Shown: positions 1-7,543, counted from the first letter of the stretch. The stretch is DNA of 17,023 nucleotides from Pseudomonadota bacterium (GCA_021815835.1 JAKAZN010000002.1:1-17023), one strand, 5' to 3'. Program-made: numbers and translations. Notes: generated by a model not told the origin, from the sequence alone.

Positions 1-407
1 GCGTGATCGACGCGCTGGTGAGCGACGTGATCGCCGAGACGACGCGCCGCCTGGACAAGCTCGCGCCGAAGGACGCCGACGCGGTGCGGCGATCGAAGCG
101 GCGGATGGTGGCGTTCAGCGAGCCCATGGAAGCGGCGAATCGCGCGATCAAGGACTTCCTGCACGCGCGAATGTATCGCCACTGGCGGGTCAACCGCATG
201 ACCAGCAAGGCGCGCAAGCTCACCGGGGAACTCGCCCGGCTGCTGCTGGCGGAACCCGAGCTGCTGCCCGACGATTGGCGCGCCCGCGCCGGGGAGGCGG
301 GGGGCGCGCGGGCGGCGGTGACGGTCGCCGACTACGTGGCGGGGATGACGGACCGCTACGCGATGGACGAATACCGGCGGCTCACGGATCTGTCGGTCAC
401 AGGCTAG
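1..407 (+). CDS. dgt: dGTP triphosphohydrolase, C-terminal part (5' end outside window)
   Basis: This is the last ~134 codons of a deoxynucleoside triphosphate triphosphohydrolase, an HD-superfamily cytosolic enzyme that splits dGTP into deoxyguanosine and triphosphate. The frame is open from base 3, so the start and the HD metal-binding motifs lie upstream of the window. The visible part matches the helical C-terminus of the family: a segment with FLHARMYRHWRVNRM around residues 47-61, and the closing VADYVAGMTDRYAMDEYRRL, a segment strongly conserved in alphaproteobacterial members. The stop (TAG, 405-407) is 15 bases before argS and the two genes probably share a transcript. The identification rests on remembered family motifs; the missing N-terminus prevents checking the catalytic residues. 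Confidence 0.88.
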   Translation, partial: VIDALVSDVIAETTRRLDKLAPKDADAVRRSKRRMVAFSEPMEAANRAIKDFLHARMYRHWRVNRMTSKARKLTGELARLLLAEPELLPDDWRARAGEAGGARAAVTVADYVAGMTDRYAMDEYRRLTDLSVTG

Positions 408-422
408 AAGGACGATATTTCG

Positions 423-2207
423 ATGACGGATATTTTTGCCGCGATGCGCGCCGAGGTGCAGGCCGCGCTCGCCGCGCTGCTCCCCGGCCTCGATCCGGCG
501 ATCGCCGCGCGGGTGGAGGTTTCCCCCACGCGCGATCCCGCCCATGGCGATATGGCAACGAACGCGGCGATGGTCAGCGCCAGGGCCGCCGGGCGCAAAC
601 CCGCCGATCTGGCTGCGGCGCTTGCCACCGCGCTCACCGCAAGCGCCGCGATCGCCGAGGCCACGCCCGCCGGCCCCGGCTTCGTCAATCTGCGCCTGCG
701 CCCCGTGGCGCTGCGCGCCGTGCTGCCCGCGATCCTGCGCGCCGGCATTGCGTACGGCGACGGCGCCGCCGGCGGCGGGCAACGGGTGAACGTGGAATAC
801 GTCTCCGCCAACCCCACCGGTCCGCTGCATATCGGCCATTGCCGCGGCGCCGTGGTGGGGGACGCGCTGGCGCGGCTGCTCGCCAAGGTGGGCTACGACG
901 TGACGCGCGAATACTACATCAACGATGCCGGCGCGCAGGTCGCCGCACTCGCCTGGGCCGCCTATTGGCGCTACCTGCAAGCGATCGGCACCCCACTCAC
1001 CGAGGAAGAGTTTGCCGCGGAAGTCCCCGGCGGCCTGCAATATCGCGGCGAATACCTGATCGACATCGGCACCGCGCTCGCCCGGGCGCATGGCGAGCGG
1101 CTGGCGACCGCGACGAAGGGCATCGCCGCGCCCGAGCGATGGATCGATACGGTGCGCGACCACACGATCGCGGCGATGATGGCGGCGGTGCGCGAGGACC
1201 TGGCCGCCCTCGGCGTCGCGCAGGACGTGTTCAGCTCCGAACGCGCGCTGGTCGTCTCGGGCGCGGCCGATACGCTGATCGAACGGTTGCGCGGCGACGG
1301 CCTGATCTACGAGGGCGTGCTGGAACCGCCCAAGGGCAAGACCCCGGACGACTGGGAACCGCGCCCGCAGACCCTGTTCCGCGCCACGCAATTCGGCGAC
1401 GACGTCGATCGCCCGTTGCGCAAATCCGACGGCTCCAACACCTATTTCGCCAACGACATCGCCTACCACGCCGACAAGATCGACCGTGGGTTCACGCTTC
1501 TGATCGACGTGCTCGGCGCCGATCACGGCGGCTACGTCTCGCGCCTGCGCGCGGCGGTGAAGGCCGTCTCGCACGGCGCCGCCACCATGGAAGCCGTGCT
1601 CTGCCAGATCGTGCACGTGGTGAAGAACGGCCAGCCGGTGCGCATGTCCAAGCGCGCCGGCAGCTACGTGACGTTGCGCGATCTGATCGACGAAGTGGGC
1701 AGGGACGCCGTCCGCTTCACCATGCTGACGCGCAAGGCCGACGCGCAGATGGAGTTCGACCTCGACGCCGTGGTGGCGCAGACCCGCGACAACCCGGTCT
1801 TCTACGTCCAGTACGCGCATGCCCGCTGCCGCTCGGTCCTGCGCGCCGGGGCGGAGATGTTCGGCCCCGCCGCCACCGCCGACGCGGCGCTCGCCGCCGT
1901 GCCCCTCGATACCCTCGCCGCCGAGCCCGAACTGGCCGTCATTCGCCGCCTGGCCGCCTGGCCGCGGACCGTCGAGGCCGCCGCCCTGGCCCGCGAACCG
2001 CACAGGATTGCGTTTTTTCTCTATGACTTGGCCGCCGATTTTCATATGCTGTGGAACCGGGGCAAGGACGACGCGACCCTGCGCTTCCTCCAACCCGACC
2101 GGCACGCGGACACAATGGCGCGGCTCGCCCTGATCGCGGCGACCGCCACGGCGATCCGCTCCGGCCTCGCCGTCATGGGGGTCGATCCGGTCGAGGAGAT
2201 GCGCTGA
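423..2207 (+). CDS. argS: arginyl-tRNA synthetase
   Basis: This is a class I aminoacyl-tRNA synthetase that charges tRNA-Arg with arginine in the cytosol. At 594 residues it has the usual bacterial length. The HIGH signature is intact at residues 136-139 in NPTGPLHIGH. The KMSKS loop appears as MSKRAG at 408-413, as is usual in many ArgS proteins. The ArgS-type segment GADHGGYVSRL is at 365-375. The N-terminal ~90 residues fit the Arg-tRNA synthetase N domain and residues from ~460 onward the DALR anticodon-binding domain, ending SGLAVMGVDPVEEMR. The ATG at 423 is preceded by an AGAAGGA ribosome site just after the dgt stop. A SPOR gene follows after 37 bases. Essential housekeeping gene with no sign of damage. 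Confidence 0.97.
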   Translation: MTDIFAAMRAEVQAALAALLPGLDPAIAARVEVSPTRDPAHGDMATNAAMVSARAAGRKPADLAAALATALTASAAIAEATPAGPGFVNLRLRPVALRAVLPAILRAGIAYGDGAAGGGQRVNVEYVSANPTGPLHIGHCRGAVVGDALARLLAKVGYDVTREYYINDAGAQVAALAWAAYWRYLQAIGTPLTEEEFAAEVPGGLQYRGEYLIDIGTALARAHGERLATATKGIAAPERWIDTVRDHTIAAMMAAVREDLAALGVAQDVFSSERALVVSGAADTLIERLRGDGLIYEGVLEPPKGKTPDDWEPRPQTLFRATQFGDDVDRPLRKSDGSNTYFANDIAYHADKIDRGFTLLIDVLGADHGGYVSRLRAAVKAVSHGAATMEAVLCQIVHVVKNGQPVRMSKRAGSYVTLRDLIDEVGRDAVRFTMLTRKADAQMEFDLDAVVAQTRDNPVFYVQYAHARCRSVLRAGAEMFGPAATADAALAAVPLDTLAAEPELAVIRRLAAWPRTVEAAALAREPHRIAFFLYDLAADFHMLWNRGKDDATLRFLQPDRHADTMARLALIAATATAIRSGLAVMGVDPVEEMR

Positions 2208-2244
2208 GGCCGCACGCCAGCCCGCGCGCGCACAGAGGCCAGCC

Positions 2245-3102
2245 ATGTCCGACGAGATCCACCTCCGCACCCCCTCCTACCGCGTGCCGCGCGCGCGTGG
2301 CATGGACCCCGCGACCCGGCGGCTCGCGCTGATCGCGGCGGGGCTGGGCGCGGCCCTGCTGGTGCTGATCGGCGCCTGGTCGATGACCGGCCCGGCGCAG
2401 ACCGGGCTGCCGGTGATCGCGCCCCAGGCGGGGCCGCTGCGCGAAAAGCCCGCCCACCCGGGCGGCATGCAGGTCGCCGGTGCGGGCCAGGCGATCTTCG
2501 GCCATACCGGCGGTGCCGGGGAGACCGCGAGCGGCGGCGTGATGGCCCCGCCGGAGCGCCCCGACCTCGCCGCCCTGCGCGCGCCTCCCGCCCCGCCGCC
2601 GGCCGCGTCTGCCCTCCCGCGGACAAGCCCCGCCGCGCCGGCCACTGGTCCGGCCCCCGGTCCGGCTATCGCGCCGGCGACGTCCGCTGCGAGCGCCGCC
2701 CTGCCGCTGCCCCCCATCTTCCCCGCGCGGCTGGCGCAGGCCGCGCGCGCGGTCGCGGACCGTTCCGCGATCGGGGCGCCCGGCATGGCCCCGCCCACGC
2801 CGCGTCCGCTTTCGGTTCCCGCCACGTCGGCCGGCGCTGCCGGTGCGTCCGCCGGTGCCGGGCCGCAGGTCCAGCTCGCCGCCCTGCCCACCCGCGCGGC
2901 CGCCGTCGCCGAATGGCACCACCTCCGCCTGCGGATGCCCGGTCTGCTCGCCCATCACCGGCTGGTGCTGGCCGAGGCGCGGGTCGGCGGCCATGTCTGG
3001 TGGCGGGTGCGGACCGCGGGCTTCGCCGATCTCGGCGCGGCCCGTCATTTCTGTGCCCGCGCCCGCGCGGCCGGGGCGGCGTGCGACGTGACGTCGTCCT
3101 GA
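2245..3102 (+). CDS. SPOR-domain inner-membrane protein
   Basis: This 285-residue protein probably binds denuded peptidoglycan at the division septum through its C-terminal SPOR domain. Residues 1-26 are a short cytoplasmic tail ending in RR. Residues ~27-47 are one hydrophobic transmembrane segment. Residues ~48-210 form a low-complexity Pro/Ala/Gly-rich periplasmic linker. Residues ~215-285 (RLRMPGLLAHHRLVLAEARV, then WWRVRTAGFADLGAARHFC) fit the SPOR fold in order of strands and helices, although SPOR sequences diverge widely. The ATG at 2245 follows AGAGG at good spacing. In many alphaproteobacteria argS is followed by such a gene and then by nagZ-scpA-scpB. Here the gene ends 4 bases from the convergent mmcB instead. 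Exact role in division is inferred. Confidence 0.8.
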   Translation: MSDEIHLRTPSYRVPRARGMDPATRRLALIAAGLGAALLVLIGAWSMTGPAQTGLPVIAPQAGPLREKPAHPGGMQVAGAGQAIFGHTGGAGETASGGVMAPPERPDLAALRAPPAPPPAASALPRTSPAAPATGPAPGPAIAPATSAASAALPLPPIFPARLAQAARAVADRSAIGAPGMAPPTPRPLSVPATSAGAAGASAGAGPQVQLAALPTRAAAVAEWHHLRLRMPGLLAHHRLVLAEARVGGHVWWRVRTAGFADLGAARHFCARARAAGAACDVTSS

Positions 3103-3106
3103 CCGC

Positions 3107-3574
3107 CTATTCCGCCCGCAACGCTCCGCGCAGCTCGGCGGCCCCCGCCGGATCCTCGGCCCAGGCCAGCCGCGTCGCCGCAAGCCGCGCGAACAGCAGG
3201 GTCAGCGCCCGGCGCCGGGCCGGTGCCAGCCGATGGACGGGCGCGGGGCGGACCAGCTCCGCCTCCAGCCCCGCGGCGACGATCAGCCCGACATCCGCGG
3301 GCAGCAGCGCGGTCGGGAAATCCGCCGCCACCGCGAAGGCCAGGGCATCGGCGTAGTCGCGGTACTCCGGCCATTTCGTATCGGTCAGGAAATCGCGCGG
3401 CCCGGATTTGACCTCGATGCAGACGAAATCGCCGCCGCCGGTCAGCGCCAGGATGTCGGCCCGCCGTCCGTTCGCCAGCCCGACCTCGTGCAGCGGCGCC
3501 CAGCCGAGGCGCAGACAGAGCCGCGCGCTCGCCCGGCGGATTGCGGCGGCGGGATCGGTTGCGGGAAGAATCAG
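3107..3574 (-). CDS. mmcB: MmcB-family DNA repair protein, start codon uncertain
   Basis: The minus-strand frame reads a complete MmcB-like protein (DUF1052-type) of about 155 residues. The family is damage-induced in Caulobacter and resembles PD-(D/E)xK nucleases. Numbering from the CTG at 3574, the segments are RRASARLCLRLGW (13-25), HEVGLANGRRADILAL (29-44), CIEVKSGPRDF (52-62) and TKWPEYRDY (66-74), followed by APVHRLAPARRRALTLLFARLAATRL. Glu30, Asp40 and Glu54-x-Lys56 would form the nuclease-like core. No ATG, GTG or TTG occurs in this frame between the end of phaR and codon 82 (GTG, 3331), which is far too late. Candidates are CTG 3574, ATT 3571 (7 bases after GGATGG), or the out-of-frame ATG at 3582 if one base is missing. 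Lies just downstream of phaR, probably co-transcribed. Confidence 0.8.
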   Translation of the reverse strand: MILPATDPAAAIRRASARLCLRLGWAPLHEVGLANGRRADILALTGGGDFVCIEVKSGPRDFLTDTKWPEYRDYADALAFAVAADFPTALLPADVGLIVAAGLEAELVRPAPVHRLAPARRRALTLLFARLAATRLAWAEDPAGAAELRGALRAE

Positions 3575-3612
3575 GATGCCATCCGTCGCGATCGTGGTGC
3601 TATCCCGGGGCC

Positions 3613-4233
3613 CTATCCCGCCGCGCCGGCCTTGTCCTTGCGGGCCGCGAGCTGGCGCCGCAGCTGCTCCACTTCCGCGCGCAGGCTTGCCACCTCGTCC
3701 TGCGCCGGCTCCGGCGCCGCGGCACCGCCTTCGGGCGGGCGATAGAACGGGGCGAACAGGCTGATCGCGCGCTCCATCATGGCGATGTTCTGCCGGCTCA
3801 CTTCCTCGATGTTACCGAACGGGAACAACGTGCCCATCGACCCCATGGTCTTCTGCATCGTCGCGCGAACCTGTTCCTGCTGCCCGGTGAAGGCGGTCAT
3901 CGCCTGTTCCAGGTAGCGCGGCAGCAACCCCTGCATCTGATCGCCGTAGAAGCCGATCACCTGGCGCAGGAAACCGGTGGGCAGCAGGTTCTGCCCGCGC
4001 CCTTCCTGCTCGACGATGATCTGGGTCAGCACGCCCCGGGTGATGTCTTCGCTGCTTTTCGCGTCATAGACCACGAAATCCCGCCCCTGGCGCACCATCT
4101 CCGCCAGGGTATCGAGCGTGATGTAGGACGAGGTTTCCGTGTTATAGAGCCGCCGGTTGGCGTATTTCTTCACCACCACCGGCGGTAGGGCGGCCGGCTT
4201 CGGTTCCGGGTCGCTGCGGGTCGGCTCGGACAT
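3613..4233 (-). CDS. phaR: polyhydroxyalkanoate synthesis repressor PhaR
   Basis: PhaR is a cytosolic DNA- and granule-binding regulator that represses phasin and PHA genes until polymer is made. This protein has 206 residues, a usual length. The N-terminal DNA-binding domain shows KKYANRRLYNTETSSYITL at 22-40 followed by DFVVYDAKSSEDITRGVLTQ at 52-71. The PHB-accumulation regulatory domain follows with LLPTGFLRQVIGFYGDQMQ at 83-101. Residues ~178-200 (EVASLRAEVEQLRRQLAAR) form a short coiled coil. The ATG at 4233 is preceded by GGAGG with 4 bases between, which favours it over longer readings. It is divergent from a PhaE-like/PHA-synthase-like pair, a common arrangement that suggests local control, though no clear PhaR operator was recognised. 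Confidence 0.95.
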   Translation of the reverse strand: MSEPTRSDPEPKPAALPPVVVKKYANRRLYNTETSSYITLDTLAEMVRQGRDFVVYDAKSSEDITRGVLTQIIVEQEGRGQNLLPTGFLRQVIGFYGDQMQGLLPRYLEQAMTAFTGQQEQVRATMQKTMGSMGTLFPFGNIEEVSRQNIAMMERAISLFAPFYRPPEGGAAAPEPAQDEVASLRAEVEQLRRQLAARKDKAGAAG

Positions 4234-4264
4234 GCTGCCTCCGGTGCTGGACTTCCTGGAATGT

Positions 4265-4293
4265 AGCATACAGGCGATGCGCGCTGTGAACAG
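4265..4293 (-). promoter_or_regulatory. possible phaR promoter
   Basis: On the minus strand a CTGTTC element (4293-4288) is separated by 17 bases from TATGCT (4270-4265), some 30 bases upstream of the phaR ATG. The -10 match is fair and the -35 weak. It lies in the 111-base divergent gap between phaR and the PhaE-like gene, the expected place. By-eye pattern match only. Confidence 0.3.
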
Positions 4294-4344
4294 GACTTGC
4301 GATGCCTCCGGACGCCGCCCGCCAGGCCTTCTCGCGGAATTTCC

Positions 4345-4854
4345 GTGACTGCCCAGGAGAAGGGGGCCGACCCGCCGCGCTCGGGCCATCCTCTTGGCGC
4401 CGATCCGGGACCCGACCCGGCCGCGCTCGCCCGCGACTGGATCACCCTCTGGCAGAGCGAGCTCGCGGCGATGGCGGCCGACCGGGAGGCGCAGGAGGCT
4501 TGGCAATCCCTGGCCGCGCTCTGGGCCGGCGCTGCCAAGGGGGCGGTCGATGCGGCGCTCGGCGCCATGCCGCGCGCCCGCCCCGCGCGCCCGCGCCCCG
4601 AACCCCCGCCACCGCGCGATGAGCGAACGGACCGACGCGCCGGGACCGCTGCGCCGGCGGGGACCGCGTCCGCTGCTGCTGCATCTGACCCTCGCGATGC
4701 TGAGATCGAACGTCTCCATCGCCGCGTCCTCGCCCTGGAATCCCGCCTCGCCGCTCTGGAAGGACGCGCTCCATCCGGCCCTGGCGGGGATGAGCCCGGC
4801 GGGACGGGCGGCGGCCGAGGCCGTCGCCGCGGCGCTGCGCGACGGCGGGACTGA
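4345..4854 (+). CDS. PhaE-like coiled-coil protein, 3' end overlapping the PHA-synthase-like gene
   Basis: This small protein (169 residues from the GTG at 4345) is probably a PHA-granule or synthase-associated factor. Residues ~24-63 form an amphipathic helical stretch with WITLWQSELAAMAADREAQ and WQSLAALWAG, a Trp-containing pattern like phasin/PhaE subunits. A Pro/Arg-rich linker follows. Residues ~117-135 (AEIERLHRRVLALESRLAA) are a clear heptad coiled coil that recalls the PhaE C-terminus. The tail is Gly/Arg-rich. Upstream TTG 4297 is in frame but would add an unlikely N-terminus. The last 236 bases overlap the downstream gene in a different frame, which is odd because both frames carry family-like sequence in the overlap. 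PhaE kinship is my inference; it is much shorter than class III PhaE. Confidence 0.55.
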   Translation: MTAQEKGADPPRSGHPLGADPGPDPAALARDWITLWQSELAAMAADREAQEAWQSLAALWAGAAKGAVDAALGAMPRARPARPRPEPPPPRDERTDRRAGTAAPAGTASAAAASDPRDAEIERLHRRVLALESRLAALEGRAPSGPGGDEPGGTGGGRGRRRGAARRRD

Positions 4855-5911
4855 CACCGACCCCGCCAACTTCCCGGGGGCCTTCCCCGCCGCTGTGCTG
4901 GCCGAGGCGCTGCGCCAGGATTCCGCCCTGCTCGCCGGCATCGCCGCCTATCGCCGCCACCCCTATGCCCGCGCGCTGCCGGACCCGCCCACGCTCTGGG
5001 CCGAGGGCGGCAGCCGGCTGCTGGATTATGCCACCGGCGGCACCGGGCCCGCGGTGCTGTTCGTCCCGAGCCTGGTGAACCGCGCCTATGTTCTCGATCT
5101 GGCCCCGGGGCGATCGCTGCTGCGCTGGCTCGCCGCACGGGGCGCGCGCCCGCTGCTGCTCGACTGGGGCTGGCCCGGGGAGGTGGAGCGTGGGTTCACC
5201 CTGACCGACTACATCGCCGGGCGGCTGGAACGCGCGCTCGTCGCCGCCGTCGCCGCGTCCGGCGGGAAGGTGGTGCTGGCGGGGTATTGCATGGGCGGGC
5301 TGCTCGCGCTGGCCGCGGCGGCGCGCCGGCCCGAGAGCGTGGCCGGCCTCGCGCTGCTTGCCACCCCATGGGATTTCCACGCCGGCGCGGGCGACGCGGC
5401 GGCCGAAACCATGGCACGGCTGCTGCCGCTGCTGGAACCGGCGCTGTCGTTGCATGGCGCCTTGCCAATCGACGGCCTGCAGATGCTGTTCGCGCTGCTC
5501 GATCCGTTCGGCGTGGCGGCGAAATACCGCGCCTTCGGCCGGCTGGATCCCGCCGGCGGGCGCGCGGAATTGTTCGTGGCGCTGGAGGATTGGCTGAACG
5601 ACGGCGTGCCTCTCGCCGCCCCGGTCGCCCGCGAATGCCTGGGCGGCTGGTACGGCGCCAATACGCCCGCGCGCGGGGAATGGCGGGTTGCGGGGATGCC
5701 GGTCGATCCCGCCGCGCTGCGCCTGCCCTGTTTCGTCGCGGTGCCTTCGCGCGACCGGATCGTGCCGCCCGAAAGCGCCCGTCCGCTGGCCGATTCCATC
5801 CCCGGGGCGCGGATGCACACCCCGGCGGCCGGGCATATCGGCATGGCGGCCGGCGCGGGGGCGGAGCAGGCGCTGTGGGCGCCGCTGGCCGCGTGGCTGG
5901 AGGCGTCCTGA
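4619..5911 (+). CDS. PHA-synthase-like alpha/beta hydrolase (PhaC family)
   Basis: This 430-residue protein is an alpha/beta-hydrolase-fold enzyme that probably polymerises hydroxyacyl-CoA or acts as a close PhaC paralogue. The lipase-like box is GYCMGG at 222-227, so the nucleophile is Cys224 as in PHA synthases rather than Ser. Asp379 (SRDRIVP) and His406 (AGHIG) complete a plausible triad. Other PhaC-like segments are FVPSLVNRAYVLDL (148-161), LLLDWGWPG (179-187) and LLATPWDFH (246-254). It is shorter than class I PhaC (~570-600) and longer than class III PhaC (~355). ATG 4619 is chosen because the N-terminus RPLLLHLTLAML agrees with related proteins as I recall them. It has no evident ribosome site and may be translationally coupled to the PhaE-like gene. 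Substrate range cannot be told from sequence. Confidence 0.85.
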   Translation: MSERTDAPGPLRRRGPRPLLLHLTLAMLRSNVSIAASSPWNPASPLWKDALHPALAGMSPAGRAAAEAVAAALRDGGTDTDPANFPGAFPAAVLAEALRQDSALLAGIAAYRRHPYARALPDPPTLWAEGGSRLLDYATGGTGPAVLFVPSLVNRAYVLDLAPGRSLLRWLAARGARPLLLDWGWPGEVERGFTLTDYIAGRLERALVAAVAASGGKVVLAGYCMGGLLALAAAARRPESVAGLALLATPWDFHAGAGDAAAETMARLLPLLEPALSLHGALPIDGLQMLFALLDPFGVAAKYRAFGRLDPAGGRAELFVALEDWLNDGVPLAAPVARECLGGWYGANTPARGEWRVAGMPVDPAALRLPCFVAVPSRDRIVPPESARPLADSIPGARMHTPAAGHIGMAAGAGAEQALWAPLAAWLEAS

Positions 5912-6145
5912 GCGGCGCGGCCACGAAAGCGGCGAATTTTGGGGGTGCATGATCGCGTCATCCGCGGCGGCCGGCACGCTTGCGTCCGGCTCGGGCTTTG
6001 GGACACACTGGCCCTGCCCTCAGGGAATCGTCCCCAGCCAGAACGGGACCGGACGCGTGATGACGCCACGGCTTTCTCCACCGGCCCGCCGCGTCCCGGC
6101 CATGCCGTTCCGCCGCGCTGCCCTGGCGCCCCGCGTGCCATCCCC

Positions 6146-6760
6146 GTGCCGCTAGACCGCGCCATCCAGGCGGGGTTCTTCGGGAAACTGCCGGCCCGTG
6201 GCGATTTCGTGAGCCAGCACCTGCCCACCTCCTTTATCCGCCCGTGGGATTCCTGGCTGGCCGGCGCCGTGGGCGCGAGCCAGACGGCGCTCGGAGCGGA
6301 TTGGCGGGCGATGTGGCTGGAGGCGCCGGTGTGGCGCTTCGCGCTCGCCCCAGGGCTGTGCGGCACGAGCGCGGTGCTCGGGCTGATGCTGCCGAGCGTC
6401 GATCGCGCCGGACGCTATTATCCGCTGACCTTCGCCGCGCTGTTCCCCGCCGATGCCGCGGTCGCCGTACCGGGCGGGGACGGCGACTGGCTCGATCGCT
6501 GCGAGGAAGCGGGCCGCGCCGCGCTGGAAAACGACGCCGATCCCGACGCCGTCGCCGCGCGCATGGGCGCCCCTCCGGGCCAAGCGCCGGCGCAGCAAGC
6601 CGGCTCCGCCTGGTGGACGGAGGGGGGGCCGCGGGTGCCAAGCGGACGGGCCGTCTTTCCCGCCCTGCCCGACGGCGCGGCATTCCTGGAAATGGTCGGG
6701 GGCCGCGCGGACGCGGCGGGACCGGACGGCCGCGCGGACGCGGCGGGGGGTGCGCCATGA
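6146..6760 (+). CDS. tagF: T6SS-associated protein TagF (ImpM family)
   Basis: TagF is a cytosolic negative regulator of T6SS firing that in studied systems acts through the Fha scaffold. The signature AGFFGKLPARGDFVSQHLP is near the N-terminus (9-27), followed by FIRPWDSWLAGAV, APVWRFALAPGLCG and GLMLPSVDRAGRYYPLTFAA, all typical of the family. From the GTG at 6146 the protein has 204 residues, somewhat short but within range. The frame is open upstream to TTG 5939 and GTG 5945, but that sequence has no family character, so GTG 6146 is preferred despite lacking a ribosome site. The C-terminus contains a duplicated GRADAAG segment. The stop overlaps the pppA start by 4 bases (ATGA), so the two are translationally coupled. 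Confidence 0.88.
   Translation: MPLDRAIQAGFFGKLPARGDFVSQHLPTSFIRPWDSWLAGAVGASQTALGADWRAMWLEAPVWRFALAPGLCGTSAVLGLMLPSVDRAGRYYPLTFAALFPADAAVAVPGGDGDWLDRCEEAGRAALENDADPDAVAARMGAPPGQAPAQQAGSAWWTEGGPRVPSGRAVFPALPDGAAFLEMVGGRADAAGPDGRADAAGGAP
6701..6747 (+). repeat. 20-bp direct duplication at the end of tagF
   Basis: GGCCGCGCGGACGCGGCGGG occurs at 6701-6720 and again, identically, at 6728-6747, a 27-base period. It encodes GRADAAG twice in the last residues of TagF, just before the pppA start. This looks like a recent in-frame slippage duplication in a dispensable tail. Confidence 0.85.
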
Positions 6761-7500
6761 CCGCCGACCCGCGGATCCTCTCCTGGGCCACCACCCATGT
6801 CGGGGCCAAGCGTTCGCACAACGAGGACATGTTGGTGAATCGCCCCGATCTCGGCGTCTGGGCGGTGGCGGACGGCGCCGGCGGGCACGATGCGGGCGAG
6901 GTCGCCTCCGGCATGATCGCCGCCGCGCTGGAGGCGATTCCGCCCGGGCTGCCGCCCGGCGATCTGCTCGCGCTCGTCCGCGCGCGCGTCGCGGATGTGC
7001 ATACGCAGCTGCGCGAGGAGGCGGCGCGGCGCGGCCCCGAGGTCATCATCGCCTCCACCGTCGTGATCCTGGTGGCGCGGGACGATCATTTCGCCTGCCT
7101 GTGGGCCGGTGATTCACGCGCCTATCTGCTGCGCGACGATACGCTGTTGCAGATCTCGCACGATCACAGCCTGGTGCAGGAACTGGTCGATGCCGGCGCG
7201 ATCGACGCGGCGGCGGCCGAGCACCATCCCCATGCCAACGTCATCACCCGGGCGGTGGGGGCGGCGCTCGACGAACTGGCGCTGGACAAGGTGAGCGACC
7301 GGTTGCAATCGGGCGACCGGTTCCTGCTGTGCAGCGACGGGCTGAGCAAGACGCTGGAGGCGGCGGATCTGCAATTGCTGCTCGCCGGCGCGCTCGATCC
7401 CTCGCCCACCGAGGCGATGATCGCCGCGGCGCTGGCGCGACAGGTGAATGACAACGTGACCGCGGTGGTCGTTGCATTCGACGCGCACGGAGGCGCCTGA
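6757..7500 (+). CDS. pppA: PP2C-family serine/threonine phosphatase of the T6SS (PppA/Stp1-like)
   Basis: This 247-residue metal-dependent phosphatase probably reverses PpkA-type phosphorylation of the Fha scaffold and so switches the T6SS off. All PP2C motifs are present: RSHNED (19-24), VADGAGGH (37-44, metal ligand Asp39), WAGDSRAYLLRD (116-127), the Asp of CSDGLSKTL (192-200, Asp194), and DNVTAVVVAF (232-241, Asp232). No transmembrane segment or extra domain is visible, so it is soluble. The start overlaps the tagF stop as ATGA. Neither the matching kinase nor Fha is in the window. It converges on hcp. The symbol is assigned by context; a general Stp-type name is equally fitting on sequence alone. 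Confidence 0.9.
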   Translation: MTADPRILSWATTHVGAKRSHNEDMLVNRPDLGVWAVADGAGGHDAGEVASGMIAAALEAIPPGLPPGDLLALVRARVADVHTQLREEAARRGPEVIIASTVVILVARDDHFACLWAGDSRAYLLRDDTLLQISHDHSLVQELVDAGAIDAAAAEHHPHANVITRAVGAALDELALDKVSDRLQSGDRFLLCSDGLSKTLEAADLQLLLAGALDPSPTEAMIAAALARQVNDNVTAVVVAFDAHGGA

Positions 7501-7508
7501 GCGCCTCC
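7489..7508 (+). terminator. hairpin across the pppA stop codon
   Basis: GGAGGCGC (7489-7496) and GCGCCTCC (7501-7508) form a perfect 8-bp stem with the 4-base loop CTGA, which contains the pppA stop codon. There is no following T-tract, so it is at most a weak or factor-assisted terminator or a 3'-end stabiliser. Confidence 0.45.
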
Positions 7509-7543
7509 CCGACGATGGACGGGACGAACCGACGGCCTACGGC

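Noticed and set aside
275..2026. Long Arg-rich open frame across dgt and argS
   Set aside because: Low-complexity out-of-frame reading of two well recognised genes.
2173..3183. 336-codon minus-strand open frame opposite the SPOR gene
   Set aside because: Gly/Arg-rich with no membrane segment or motif, while the plus-strand reading has a membrane anchor, linker and SPOR-like end.
4302..4622. 106-codon frame starting ATG 4302 upstream of the synthase-like gene
   Set aside because: Arg/Pro-rich with no helix or motif; the overlapping frame has the Trp-containing helices and coiled coil.
5939..6145. N-terminal extension of TagF from TTG 5939 or GTG 5945
   Set aside because: The extra 69 residues have no family similarity and no ribosome site. 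Known TagF proteins begin close to the GKLPARGDFV motif.
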